NCBI GenBank assembly: GCA_036389255.1
Contig: DASVQI010000038.1
Coordinates: 1 to 64,000, forward strand
Source of the DNA: JACVRN01 sp036389255
Lineage (GTDB): Bacteria > Acidobacteriota > Blastocatellia > Pyrinomonadales > Pyrinomonadaceae
Direction of reading: 5' to 3'
DNA length: 64,000 nucleotides
The notes beneath the pieces were generated by a model that did not search any database, had not been told where the DNA came from, and worked only from the letters and a program-made list of their open reading frames with translations. The position numbers and the translations under genes are program-made. Positions 17,858 through 26,771 of this stretch are shown one piece after another; position 1 is the first letter of the stretch, and each line of letters opens with the position of its first letter.

Positions 17858-18553
17858 TTACTTCGCCTCTGCGGCTGCGTCCCGCGCCTTCTCACGCCGG
17901 GACTTTATGTACTCTATGATGGGCGGAAGCAGCGAGAGGGCGACGACTATAATGACGACCTTCTCTATGTGCTCGTCCAGATTGATGCCGAAGCGGGACT
18001 TGAGAATGCTGCCAAGGAAATAGCCCGAGAGAATCATGGAAAAGACCCACAGGAAGCCGCCCACTACGTTGAAGACGACGAACTTGCGGTAGGGCATGTT
18101 GGCCGCGCCTGCGACTATCGGAGCAAAGGTGCGAACGATGGGCACGAAGCGCGCTATGATGATGGTCTTTCCGCCGTACTTATCATAAAAGCCCTGCGCC
18201 TTCTGTAGGTGCTTCGGGTTGAAGAGGAGCGACTTCTCACGCCTGAAGAGGCGCGGCCCCATCTTTAATCCAGAGTAGTAGCCGACGGCATCACCGACCA
18301 CGGCGGCAATGAATAGCAGAATAAGCAGAATAGCAATATTCAGCCCGTCAGGCTTCGCCGCGAAGAGCCCCGCAACAACGAGAAGTGAGTCACCGGGCAG
18401 AAAGAAGCCTACGGCCAAGCCTGTTTCTGCGAAAACTATGAAGGCAAGACCCGCATAAGTAAAAATCGCGCCCTTCGTAGTCAGCCACTCGATGATTAAT
18501 CTCGGGTTGAGAAAATCTTTGACGTAGTGCAAGAGTTCGTAAATTGATTCCAT
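17858..18553 (-). CDS. DedA family membrane protein
   Basis: This protein of about 231 aa has the SNARE-associated/DedA fold: re-entrant and transmembrane helices with the family motif FLPGDSLLVVAGLFA (about 50-65), then GDAVGYYSGLKMGPRLFRRE and the conserved FVPIVRTFAPIVAGAANMPYRKF (read as a segment near 135-160) with the essential arginine. DedA proteins are inner-membrane lipid scramblases/undecaprenyl-phosphate or phospholipid transporters that support envelope and proton-gradient homeostasis. The ATG at 18553 was preferred over an upstream TTG lying in the repeat hairpin. The C terminus is charged. Confidence 0.93.
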   Translation of the reverse strand: MESIYELLHYVKDFLNPRLIIEWLTTKGAIFTYAGLAFIVFAETGLAVGFFLPGDSLLVVAGLFAAKPDGLNIAILLILLFIAAVVGDAVGYYSGLKMGPRLFRREKSLLFNPKHLQKAQGFYDKYGGKTIIIARFVPIVRTFAPIVAGAANMPYRKFVVFNVVGGFLWVFSMILSGYFLGSILKSRFGINLDEHIEKVVIIVVALSLLPPIIEYIKSRREKARDAAAEAK

Positions 18554-18558
18554 AGCTT

Positions 18559-18606
18559 TTAAGCTCAAAGTTCACCCGAGGCTTTTGACCTTGAACCTTG
18601 AACTAA
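18559..18606. repeat. Heptamer-repeat hairpin (AGGTTCA type)
   Basis: The right arm reads TTTGACC, TTGAACC, TTGAACT with a seven-base period. The left arm AGCTCAAAGTTCA is its imperfect reverse complement (11 of 13 paired with TGAACCTTGAACT). It fills the space between the Pcm stop (18603) and the DedA start (18553). Confidence 0.65.
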
Positions 18607-19289
18607 ACTTGCGGCGACCAGCCGTAGTGTCCTATGAGCGGGACGAAGGCGCATGCGCCGTGGTCTTCAAACTCATAATTGTCTTCCGTGCGTATGGCTC
18701 GCACCATGTGCTGAGACTCGCGCGTGTCACCCACTGGAATTACAAGGCAGCCGCCGACCTTCAACTGCGCCAGCAATGGCTCAGGGACTTTGGGAGCGCC
18801 AGCCGCCGTCAGTATGCGGTCATACGGAGCGTGCGCGCTCCAGCCCAGCGTCCCGTCGAAGCATTTTACCGTGGCGTTGTGTATGCCAAGGCCGCGTATG
18901 CGTGACTGGGCCTGACGAGCAAGTTCCGGTATGCGCTCTATGGAGTAGACCTGCGCGGCGAGCTTTGAAAGCACGGCCGTCTGATAGCCGGAGCCAGCGC
19001 CTATCTCAAGCACACGCTCCGTCCCCTGCAATTCAAGGAGTTCCGTCATCTGCGCCACTATGAAGGGCTGGGAGATGGTTTGATTGGCGTCAATCGGCAG
19101 CGCGTGGTCGCCGTATGCGCGAGACTGCAAGGCTTCGGGCACAAAGAGGTGGCGCGGGATGGTCTGCATGACGTCCAGTACGCGACTATCCCTTATGCGG
19201 TAATGATTGCGTAAGCGCTCAACCATGCGCTCGCGGGGAATGCGATAGCCAGAAGAGGTGGAATTAGGCCGCAAGGGCGCGGAACTCAA
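18603..19289 (-). CDS. pcm: Protein-L-isoaspartate O-methyltransferase
   Basis: About 228 aa. PCMT repairs L-isoaspartyl residues by carboxyl methylation with SAM. The typical N-terminal RERMVERLRNHYRIRDSRVLDVM segment, IPRHLFVPEAL, YGDHALPI and TISQPFIVAQMTELL are all present. SAM motif I is VLEIGAGSGYQTAVLS, followed by YSIERIPELA. The start is taken as a TTG at 19289 with GGAG eight bases upstream. An in-frame ATG at 19352 would put 21 extra codons through the repeat hairpin and is unlike the family's N terminus. It follows surE, as in many bacteria where the two repair genes are neighbours. Confidence 0.93.
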   Translation of the reverse strand: MSSAPLRPNSTSSGYRIPRERMVERLRNHYRIRDSRVLDVMQTIPRHLFVPEALQSRAYGDHALPIDANQTISQPFIVAQMTELLELQGTERVLEIGAGSGYQTAVLSKLAAQVYSIERIPELARQAQSRIRGLGIHNATVKCFDGTLGWSAHAPYDRILTAAGAPKVPEPLLAQLKVGGCLVIPVGDTRESQHMVRAIRTEDNYEFEDHGACAFVPLIGHYGWSPQV

Positions 19290-19301
19290 AATCTTTACTC
19301 C

Positions 19302-19359
19302 GTAAATAGTAGATGGTGAAGGGTAGATAAAAGCGGTTCTTCTATTTACCATCCACCGT

Positions 19360-19369
<10 letters not shown>
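19302..19369. repeat. Heptamer-repeat hairpin (GTAGATG/GTAAATA type)
   Basis: The left arm reads GTAAATA, GTAGATG, GTGAAGG, GTAGATA. The right arm, as its reverse complement, reads GTAGACG, GTGGATG, GTAAATA. It lies between the surE stop (19360) and the preferred pcm start (19289), and overlaps the last codons of surE. Confidence 0.7.
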
Positions 19370-20127
<758 letters not shown>

Positions 20128-20352
20128 CTTTGGCTAAACCGTTCCAAGTCTCTTAAAGACACAGATTGCGCGCCGCCATATCTCAAGAACCGCAGTGAGG
20201 CCCAAGCAAAGGTGGCTTGGGCCGGTCGCGGTCGCAAGGCGACGCGCTCTATATTCTTAAACCACAGGGGAAGCGGGAGACGCAGGCGCGGGAAAAACTT
20301 AAAGGGAGAGCGCGTGCGTCTGTGCTTCTCTATGAATCTTATTAAAGGAAAG

Positions 20353-20559
20353 CTAGTCGCGCGGGGGGCGTGAGCTGCGTTTCTTCTTGTTGTTGCGTTT
20401 GCGCGCGAGCGCCGATTTGAGCTTGGCCTTCTGCCCCGGCGGCATGAAGAAGGCGTGCTTCTTGGCGTCCTTAATGATCTCTTCGGTCATCACCTTGCGC
20501 TTGAAGCGGCGAAGGGCGCTTTCAATTGACTCACCCGGATTAACATTCACTACTGCCAT
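20353..20559 (-). CDS. rpsU: 30S ribosomal protein S21
   Basis: At 68 aa this is a typical bS21: V-NPGESIESALRRFKRKV-EEI near the N terminus, then the basic C-terminal tail (KLKSALARKRNNKKKRSS). S21 binds the 30S platform near the anti-Shine-Dalgarno sequence and helps initiation. The gene is alone here, without dnaG or gatB neighbours. The start ATG (MAVVNVNPGE) is the family's normal N terminus. Confidence 0.95.
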   Translation of the reverse strand: MAVVNVNPGESIESALRRFKRKVMTEEIIKDAKKHAFFMPPGQKAKLKSALARKRNNKKKRSSRPPRD

Positions 20560-20682
20560 TACGTAGAAACTTCTCCATTCTCCTATTTGAGTTAAGATTC
20601 AACTGCTTCAGAAGCCTTTCGTGCGGCTTTTGAATCACCTATTAAACACGCCAGCAACCTGTACGGTCAAGCTCGCACGAAA

Positions 20683-20718
20683 GAACCCCGCGACCTTAAA
20701 AGCATAAACGCGGGGTTC
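20683..20718 (-). terminator. Terminator of the radical SAM gene
   Basis: On the minus strand, GAACCCCGCG pairs with CGCGGGGTTC (20709-20718 with 20683-20692) and is followed by TTTCG, 31 bases after the stop codon at 20749. Confidence 0.75.
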
Positions 20719-20748
20719 TCTCGGACAAGAGGGCGTTTTTGGCTCGAC

Positions 20749-22788
20749 TTAAGCGGAAACGGTAGCCGATTCCGTATCTTTGCTGCCTCTGCTCAGTCCC
20801 TTAATCTGCACAGGCTTATTGGCAGGATTGACCTTGCCTTTGTTCAAGACCATCTCCTGATAAAGCTTGCGCATCATCTGAACCTCTTCGTGAGCCGTCT
20901 TCGGGCCTTCCATCTGAGGCTTGTTCGGGCGCTGCAAGTCTATCTCGTTCAGCTTGAGGCCGTGATTCGGGTCGTCCAGATGAACGTCCTTACCGGCAGC
21001 GAAAATCTCGTGGCGTCCATGCTCCTGATACCACTTCGCAACGGTCGCGTTCTGGTGCATGTTCTCTATGATGTTGCGCCAGCCAATCCCCGTGTTGTAA
21101 GCGCAGAAGGAGATTTCTCCTTCCTGCGTGCCGTAAGGGATAATGCACATCTCCGTGCGGCGGAAGTCGTAGTTGAACAAATCCTGAAACCACATTCCAG
21201 CTATGAAGAGGAAGTTCCAGCGATCCGAGCGGCGCTTCTCGATGTCTTCCTTCGAGCGCTTGCCGTCAACGCGGCCGTAATCCTTGCCCGTCAGGCCGAA
21301 GGACTTGTCGAACTTCTTGAACAGCTCATAGAGAGTGAAGTGCGTGGGCGACTTGTACGGGTTGTAGTGCTTGAGAAGCGTCAGACCCATCATAAGGTTC
21401 GACATCCACTTGCCGCGCGCAGCGTCCGTAATCTTCTGCATGTCTTTGACCAGACCCGGAATGTTCAGGAACTCCGGCACGGGACGCATGTCCTTGGTCT
21501 CTTTATCAATCATGACAGCAGTGCCCACTCCGCAGTTCGGGTGGCAGCCGCACGAAACCTGTCCCCATTCGGCATCCGGCCCGTGAACCAAGTCAGCGAA
21601 GTCCGCGAACGCTCCCATCAGGGAGAGCGGGAACCAGTCGCGCGTCGGCTCAGTGATGCCCACTTGGTCTTTAACATCGTGCGCGAGGTGCGAGAGCGTG
21701 TAACGCTGCTGGAGGCGGCGCTGCTCAGTAATCTCCTCGTCGCGTCCTGTGAACGAAACCGGCTGGAAGGAAAGAAATGCAATCTTCTTCGGATTGTCCA
21801 GAGCGAAGCGAATGATAGAGCCTACCTGATCATTGTTGATGCCGTTGACCAGTGTGGTCACGAGCACAATCTCAACGCCCGCTTCGTGCAGGTTGTTAAT
21901 GGCGCGAAGCTTCACGTCGAAGAGGTTTCCGACCTGACGGTGGCTGTTGGCGTCGTTGCCAATGCCGTCGAATTGCAGGTAAACGTAACGAAGACCCGCT
22001 TCGGCTGCCTCGCGGCAGAACTCTTTGGACTTGGCGAACTCAATTCCGTTCGTAGCCGCCTGCACCGAGTTGTAGCCTACCTTGCGCGAATACTTGATGG
22101 ATTCTATGAAGTGCGGCGAGAGCGTCGGCTCACCGCCCGAAAACTGCACCGACATCTGGCGGCGCGGCTTGATTGAGATGGCGTTATCAAGAATCTCCTT
22201 GATGTCATCCATGCTCAACTCGTGAACGAAGCCGACCTGGTTGGCGTCCATGAAGCAGGGGTCGCACATCATGTTGCAGCGATTGGTCAAGTCAACCGTC
22301 AGAACCGCGCCGCGTCCGTGCTTGATGGTGGAGGAGCCGTGGTTGTGCAGCTTCTCGTCGTTGTGCGCCTGAATGTCGCGGCCCGGGAACATCGCCTCGA
22401 TGTGCTCCAGAAACTTGACGTCAACGGCCATCATATCTTCTATGCGACCATGCGTCGGGCAATCCTTCACCATCCAGATTTGGCCGTCGCGCTCTATAAT
22501 CTGCGCTTTAATCTCACCGACCTTCTCGTTCATGAGGACTGTGTAGTCCTTCTTGCCACTGATAATCTCTTCGCGCGCCTCAATGACGCACTTGGGGCAG
22601 AGGGAGTCGGTAGTACGCGGCCAGCCAAGGGTCGGCTTGGTCTTCTGCCAAGACTTCAGGAGCGGCTTGTCCGACCATTTCGGCGTAAATGCCGGATTCG
22701 GCTTGTACTTGTTGAAGAACTGAATTGAGTTGAACAGGCTACGCGCCACAAGGGTCAAGCCTTTCTCGGCATGTTTAATCGGTCGCAT
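20749..22788 (-). CDS. Tes/Mss-like radical SAM protein (putative membrane-spanning lipid synthase)
   Basis: This 679-aa protein has the radical SAM core (about 160-385) with cluster cysteines C171, C175 and C178 (CNMMCDPC), SGGEPT (217-222) and TNG. N-terminal C64-x2-C67 and C110 in CPTHG form a rubredoxin-like iron site. C413, C415 and C419 (CGCHPNC), with C548 and C562, fit extra [4Fe-4S] clusters. This arrangement is that of archaeal tetraether lipid synthase (MJ0619-like) and bacterial membrane-spanning lipid synthase homologues, which join two lipid chains tail to tail by a C-C bond. The start ATG has AAGGAAAG upstream. It is a single-gene unit with a long leader (22789-23374) and its own terminator. 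The product would be iso-diabolic-acid or tetraether-like lipid (inference). Confidence 0.85.
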   Translation of the reverse strand: MRPIKHAEKGLTLVARSLFNSIQFFNKYKPNPAFTPKWSDKPLLKSWQKTKPTLGWPRTTDSLCPKCVIEAREEIISGKKDYTVLMNEKVGEIKAQIIERDGQIWMVKDCPTHGRIEDMMAVDVKFLEHIEAMFPGRDIQAHNDEKLHNHGSSTIKHGRGAVLTVDLTNRCNMMCDPCFMDANQVGFVHELSMDDIKEILDNAISIKPRRQMSVQFSGGEPTLSPHFIESIKYSRKVGYNSVQAATNGIEFAKSKEFCREAAEAGLRYVYLQFDGIGNDANSHRQVGNLFDVKLRAINNLHEAGVEIVLVTTLVNGINNDQVGSIIRFALDNPKKIAFLSFQPVSFTGRDEEITEQRRLQQRYTLSHLAHDVKDQVGITEPTRDWFPLSLMGAFADFADLVHGPDAEWGQVSCGCHPNCGVGTAVMIDKETKDMRPVPEFLNIPGLVKDMQKITDAARGKWMSNLMMGLTLLKHYNPYKSPTHFTLYELFKKFDKSFGLTGKDYGRVDGKRSKEDIEKRRSDRWNFLFIAGMWFQDLFNYDFRRTEMCIIPYGTQEGEISFCAYNTGIGWRNIIENMHQNATVAKWYQEHGRHEIFAAGKDVHLDDPNHGLKLNEIDLQRPNKPQMEGPKTAHEEVQMMRKLYQEMVLNKGKVNPANKPVQIKGLSRGSKDTESATVSA

Positions 22789-23374
22789 TATCTTTCCTTC
22801 TCTTCGAGTATAAATTATTGCTAAAGCTCTTGGTTAGGCCGCCCTCAGCAAAAGCCGTGAGATTACACTGATTCAAGCCAGAACGCAAATTGCCGGAAGC
22901 ACTGGCGGGCTAACGGCCTGAAATTTTCAGGCAATTCCCGCCGTACTTCCAACACCTTTTCCCTGTAAATCCCGCCTTTACATGCGTTAAGCAAACCGGC
23001 GGTTTCACAGGAGCAACAAGCGTGCCGCCAGTTGACTACTCAAGCTAAACCCTGTAGTTGTTTGGATTTACTCATTACTGCCTCATCCAAAGAGCGAAGC
23101 CTTGAAGCCGCCGATTCGTGTCATACGGGCCCATTCAGACCATTGAGCCGGGGCGTGTGCCATACTGACACCAACAGGCTAACATAAATCCATGCAGGTA
23201 GCCATATTGACACCCAAAGATTAAACTCCGGGAGGTTCCGGCGAGCACGGATTTCAATAAAAGAGGTGCAGCATTTCCTTCTCTGAAAAATTAAATCATT
23301 GACTTAATCGCAGGACTTGGCATAAGAAACGTACTGCTTTTACCAATTCCCCCGCAGAATCGAGTTTTAGATAA
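22789..23374. other. Structured intergenic region between divergent genes
   Basis: These 586 bases hold no convincing gene. Near the radical SAM start, 22893-22950 can fold as a long nested stem: GGAAGCACTGGCGGG against CCCGCCGTACTTCC, enclosing GCCTGAAATTTTCAGGC. Further out is a 14-base direct repeat (GCCATAyTGACACC at 23159-23172 and 23201-23214, 42 bases apart). The leader may be regulatory, but no known riboswitch class is recognised. A weak TTGACT/ATAAGA pair (23299, 23322) is the only promoter-like signal ahead of the lipoprotein gene. Confidence 0.5.
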
Positions 23375-23815
23375 ATGAAAATCCTTTTCGCAGCCGCAGT
23401 TCTCTCGCTTATGGCTTTCGCCTGTAACCTCTGCAATCTAGGCGGTAATCAAAACAGGAACAACTCCAACGGAAGCTCAACAAGCTCAACGCCGTCGCCC
23501 ACGGCCACACCGAAACCCACTCTGGCGGACGCCTTTCCCCAAAAAGTCGGTGATTTCACTCTGGACGGCACTTACAAGAGGAGCGATTTGAAGGGTGACG
23601 ACAAGCTTCTGCCGGGAGCAGACGACGTGATGGGAGCGGTCTACAAATCGTCTGCAAACAAAAAAGAGCAGGTCATGGCGGGCTCTTACTCTTCTCCTGC
23701 TGCGGCGGAAACTGCGCGTACCAAGCGGGTCGGCGCTTCGAGATACCTTGCGCGATGGACTAAGGGAAATATCCTCTACGTCGCAACGGACGCGACTTTC
23801 AAGGATAAGCTCTAA
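23375..23815 (+). CDS. Putative lipoprotein of unknown function
   Basis: This 146-aa protein has a signal sequence (MKILFAAAVLSLMAFAC) with a candidate lipobox cysteine at 17, although the -2 Phe is atypical. A low-complexity Asn/Ser/Thr/Pro linker (about 28-50) precedes a C-terminal domain (about 55-146; QKVGDFTLDGTYKR, MAGSYSSPAAAETARTKR) that is not recognised. It is probably anchored to the envelope. A strong hairpin follows the stop. The gene stands alone between the radical SAM leader and the peptidase gene. Confidence 0.75.
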   Translation: MKILFAAAVLSLMAFACNLCNLGGNQNRNNSNGSSTSSTPSPTATPKPTLADAFPQKVGDFTLDGTYKRSDLKGDDKLLPGADDVMGAVYKSSANKKEQVMAGSYSSPAAAETARTKRVGASRYLARWTKGNILYVATDATFKDKL

Positions 23816-23825
23816 GACATAATAC

Positions 23826-23857
23826 GAGGGGCTTTATCCCGTGGGATAAGGCCCCTC
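23826..23857 (+). terminator. Terminator of the lipoprotein gene
   Basis: The arms GAGGGGCTTTATCCC (23826-23840) and GGGATAAGGCCCCTC (23843-23857) pair with one mismatch and are followed by TTCACTTC, 11 bases after the stop. Confidence 0.75.
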
Positions 23858-24040
23858 TTCACTTCAGCGCTCCCGCAGACAAAGTAGGCCGGACAGGCCG
23901 TTCCCACTCCCGCGCGAAAAGACTCACGGCGACCGTAGAGAATTTCCTTTGGCCTTTAAGCAAAAATTGCGCACAATGGCTTCTGAAAATATGGTTATAT
24001 TACGGAATTTTCGGAAACGCATCTTTTGCGTATAGAGCCT

Positions 24041-24874
24041 GTGCTGAAGAGGAAACTACAACTTGCGCTGATTCTGCTGCCGGTGGGCTTTGCGGCATTC
24101 TTCTTACCCGGCCTCGCGGTACGCCCCGTGGCCGCTCAGGCTGAGAGCACGCCGACGCCCGTGGCTTCACCTTCAACTTCCAGCGACCAGAAGAAAGCAG
24201 TCCCCGTCAGGTATATGGAGCTTGGTAAAAGCGTTAAGGGCGCTTCGATTATGGCCGCAATCTACGGGAGCGGGAAAAAGCGCGTGATAGTCTTCGGCGG
24301 CATACACGGCAACGAGCCGGACTCTTCCATCTTAGCCAAGGCTTTGATGGGCTCTCTGATGAAGGAGCCAGCGCCGGAGGATTTGACTATTATAGTCGTG
24401 CCGGATGCCAACCCGGACGGCCTATTCGCCAACACTAGGGTCAATGCCCGTGGCGTGGACATCAATCGCAACTTCCCTTCCGCCTCTTGGAGCAGGGACT
24501 ATTGGGACGCGAATCAGTTTCCGGGCGCTGAGCCTGTGTCCGAGCCTGAGACGCGCGCGATTATGAAGCTGCTTGAAAGCTCGCCGCCCGATTACATCAT
24601 CACGCTTCACGCGGCGCTCGGCTGCGTCAACTGGGACGGGACGGGCGAGCAACTGGCTCGCGTGATTGCGAACGTCAACGGGTATCCTCTCTGTCCCTAT
24701 CTGGGCTACGAGACGCCCGGCTCGCTCGGCACTCTCATGGGAACGGACAAGAAACTTCCGGTGGTGACGATAGAGCTGCGCAACTCAAGGGCGAGCGAAC
24801 TGGTGCAAGAGAATCTTCCGGCTTTAAGAGCCGTCCTCTCTCACATAGCTTCCTCCAATCAGCCCGCGCCATAA
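24041..24874 (+). CDS. Exported M14-type zinc carboxypeptidase (MpaA-like)
   Basis: About 277 aa. A signal peptide (LQLALILLPVGFAAFFLPG) and a Pro/Thr/Ser linker precede an M14/succinylglutamate-desuccinylase-type domain (about 60-275). The zinc motif is HGNEPDSS (His and Glu ligands), with the third histidine in TLHAALG. NTRVNARGVDINRNFP carries the substrate-binding Asn-Arg pair, and VVTIEL the catalytic glutamate. This pattern fits MpaA-like murein peptide amidases that cleave gamma-D-Glu-mDAP bonds, though the substrate is inferred. The start is uncertain between GTG 24041 and TTG 24026, both giving an export signal. Confidence 0.85.
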   Translation: MLKRKLQLALILLPVGFAAFFLPGLAVRPVAAQAESTPTPVASPSTSSDQKKAVPVRYMELGKSVKGASIMAAIYGSGKKRVIVFGGIHGNEPDSSILAKALMGSLMKEPAPEDLTIIVVPDANPDGLFANTRVNARGVDINRNFPSASWSRDYWDANQFPGAEPVSEPETRAIMKLLESSPPDYIITLHAALGCVNWDGTGEQLARVIANVNGYPLCPYLGYETPGSLGTLMGTDKKLPVVTIELRNSRASELVQENLPALRAVLSHIASSNQPAP

Positions 24875-24957
24875 AGCGCCGCAGTTCCCCGCTCATTCTC
24901 TCGTGGCCGCCATTATTTACTTGCGCTCAACAGTTCCAATCTGGTAATTGATTCAGC

Positions 24958-26370
24958 ATGGCCGACCTTCTAATCGCGGACGACGAGCAAGGCATACGTC
25001 AATTGCTGACCATAGTGTTCGAGCGCGACGGTCATCGCGTGCGCGTGGCCGAAAACGGCCAAGTCGCCATGACGCTCCTCAGAGAAGAGCCCGCCGACCT
25101 GATTATCTCGGATGTGAAGATGCCGGACATGAACGGCATAGAGCTTCTGCGCGCGGCGCGAGAGCTTGCGCCGGACGTTGCCGTCGTCATGATGACGGCG
25201 TTCGCCACCGTTGATACTGCGCGCGAAGCCTTTAAGCTGGGCGCGGACGACTTCATACAGAAGCCCTTCGACGTTGACGAGCTGAAGCTGATAGTCAACA
25301 AGGCGCTTGAAAAGCTAGCTCTGGTAAAAGAGAACCGTGCCTTTCGCCGGGCGCAGCGCGAGCGCGGGAGCCTCGGCAACATCATCGGCCGCTCCGACCG
25401 CATGCAGGCCGTCTATCAGATGATAGAGACTATAGCCGGCGTGCAATCAACCGTTCTGGTCACGGGCGAATCAGGCACGGGCAAGGAATTGGTAGCACGC
25501 GCCATACACGACTTGAGCCCGCGCGCCGAAAAGCCCTTCATCTCAATCAACTGCGGAGCTTTCACGGAGACGCTGCTCGAATCGGAGCTCTTCGGCTACG
25601 TCAAGGGAGCCTTCACGGGAGCCAACACGAATCGCAAGGGGCTCTTCGAAGCTGCCAATCGCGGCACAATCTTTCTGGACGAGATAGGCGAGATGTCTCC
25701 GGCCATGCAGGTCAAGCTTCTGCGCGTTCTGCAAGAGCGAAAGGTGCGGCCCGTCGGCGCGCATGAAGAGATGGAGATTGACACGCGCGTTATAGCCGCC
25801 ACGAACCGTGACTTGAGCCAGATGGTCAAGGACGGCACTTTCCGCGAAGACCTCTTCTATCGCATCTCCGTCATCCCTATTGAGCTGCCGCCACTGCGCG
25901 AGCGTAGCGAGGACATCCCTGAGCTGGTAGACCACTTTGTCAGAAAGTTCTGCGAGCAGACGGGGCGCAATCTCACCGTGAGCGCGAGGGCCATGAGCTT
26001 GCTCGAAGCCTATTCGTGGCCGGGGAACGTGCGAGAGCTTGAGCATACGATTGAGCGCGCGGTCGCGCTCGAAAGCACGCAGGAGATTCAGCCCGACCGG
26101 CTGCCGTCGCAGGTCACCAACTACGACGCCGCTCGCGTCTCGTCCGCGCTGGACTTGCCCGAAGAGGGGCTGAACATGACGGCGTTTCTGGATCAGCTTG
26201 AGAAGACTTACATACTGGAAGCCCTGAGGCGCACGGGCGGAAACCAGACCAAAGCCGCAGAGCTACTGCAACTCTCCGTGCGCTCTCTGCGCCACCTTCT
26301 GGACAAGCACGGCATACGAAACCTGACCGCTCAGATGCGCGACAGCGCGACCCGCAGCGCCGCCGAATAG
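24958..26370 (+). CDS. Sigma-54 dependent response regulator (NtrC/PilR family)
   Basis: This 470-aa protein has an N-terminal receiver (1-115; phospho-acceptor D52 in ISDVKMPD, lysine in QKPFD) and a sigma-54 AAA+ domain (about 145-380) with Walker A GESGTGKE (170-177), GAFTGA (217-222) and Walker B DEIGEM. The C-terminal Fis-type helix-turn-helix includes GGNQTKAAELLQLSVRSLRHLL. It remodels sigma-54 RNA polymerase at enhancer-dependent promoters. The position just before three pilin genes, and the sigma-54-like site upstream of them, suggest a PilR role. The cognate kinase (PilS) is not adjacent. Confidence 0.93.
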   Translation: MADLLIADDEQGIRQLLTIVFERDGHRVRVAENGQVAMTLLREEPADLIISDVKMPDMNGIELLRAARELAPDVAVVMMTAFATVDTAREAFKLGADDFIQKPFDVDELKLIVNKALEKLALVKENRAFRRAQRERGSLGNIIGRSDRMQAVYQMIETIAGVQSTVLVTGESGTGKELVARAIHDLSPRAEKPFISINCGAFTETLLESELFGYVKGAFTGANTNRKGLFEAANRGTIFLDEIGEMSPAMQVKLLRVLQERKVRPVGAHEEMEIDTRVIAATNRDLSQMVKDGTFREDLFYRISVIPIELPPLRERSEDIPELVDHFVRKFCEQTGRNLTVSARAMSLLEAYSWPGNVRELEHTIERAVALESTQEIQPDRLPSQVTNYDAARVSSALDLPEEGLNMTAFLDQLEKTYILEALRRTGGNQTKAAELLQLSVRSLRHLLDKHGIRNLTAQMRDSATRSAAE

Positions 26371-26460
26371 GCAGATGAAAGCTCGCCTCGCCGCAGTCAT
26401 ACAGAGTCAGACAAAGCCCTAGCCCCGCCTGCTTCTCTAGATAACACTTCTCCGTCTTTT

Positions 26461-26542
26461 CCCTTTTGCCGCCCGGCTGTTGACGGAAACCGTCACAGTG
26501 CGGCTGCCGTAATTTGTCAACCAGCCCCTTTTGCCGCCCGGC
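26461..26542 (+). promoter_or_regulatory. Paired 17-bp direct repeats, candidate activator sites
   Basis: CCCTTTTGCCGCCCGGC occurs perfectly at 26461-26477 and 26526-26542, 65 bases apart. The copies lie about 85-180 bases upstream of the sigma-54-like promoter, the usual distance for NtrC-family enhancer sites. They are not palindromic. Confidence 0.5.
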
Positions 26543-26626
26543 CCGGCTTTCCCGCGCGTCTCTCTAACATATGATAAACAGCAGCATTTTGCGCTTTTTC
26601 CCGCTTATTCCCGTGAAAACGGCTTG

Positions 26627-26642
26627 CGGCACGCGGTTTGTA
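26627..26642 (+). promoter_or_regulatory. Sigma-54-like promoter of pilin 1
   Basis: CGGCACGCGGTTTGTA matches the consensus TGGCACG-N4-TTGCA at all but two positions; the -24 GG is kept and the -12 GC is GT. The spacing between them is the required ten bases. Transcription would start near 26654. Confidence 0.5.
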
Positions 26643-26771
26643 AAGGCTAGTGCGACTGTAATCGCGCACGCCGAGCGCGGCATGTGAGCCTAAGACCTGA
26701 GAAGCGCCGGGCGCGAAATATCTCTTAAGTTTCTAACCCTTGACCTAACTTTGAAGGAGTAAAAAGAACCA

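Larger units (their letters stand above)
26371..26771. other. Pilin control region (5' intergenic)
   Basis: These 401 bases between the activator gene and the first pilin contain no gene. They hold two identical 17-base direct repeats and a sigma-54-like promoter (listed separately). The leader from the predicted start to the pilin ATG is about 118 bases. AAGGAGTAAAAAGAACC just before 26772 supplies the ribosome site. Confidence 0.6.

Noticed and set aside
20890..22176. Long (428-codon) open frame antisense to the Tes-like gene
   Set aside because: It mirrors a well-supported coding gene whose codon pattern leaves the opposite strand open; the translation shows no family.
22789..23000. Cobalamin or other known riboswitch ahead of the radical SAM gene
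   Set aside because: The stems are real but no conserved riboswitch core sequence could be matched by eye.
23299..23327. TTGACT-N17-ATAAGA as promoter of the lipoprotein gene
   Set aside because: The -10 matches poorly; kept only as a note.
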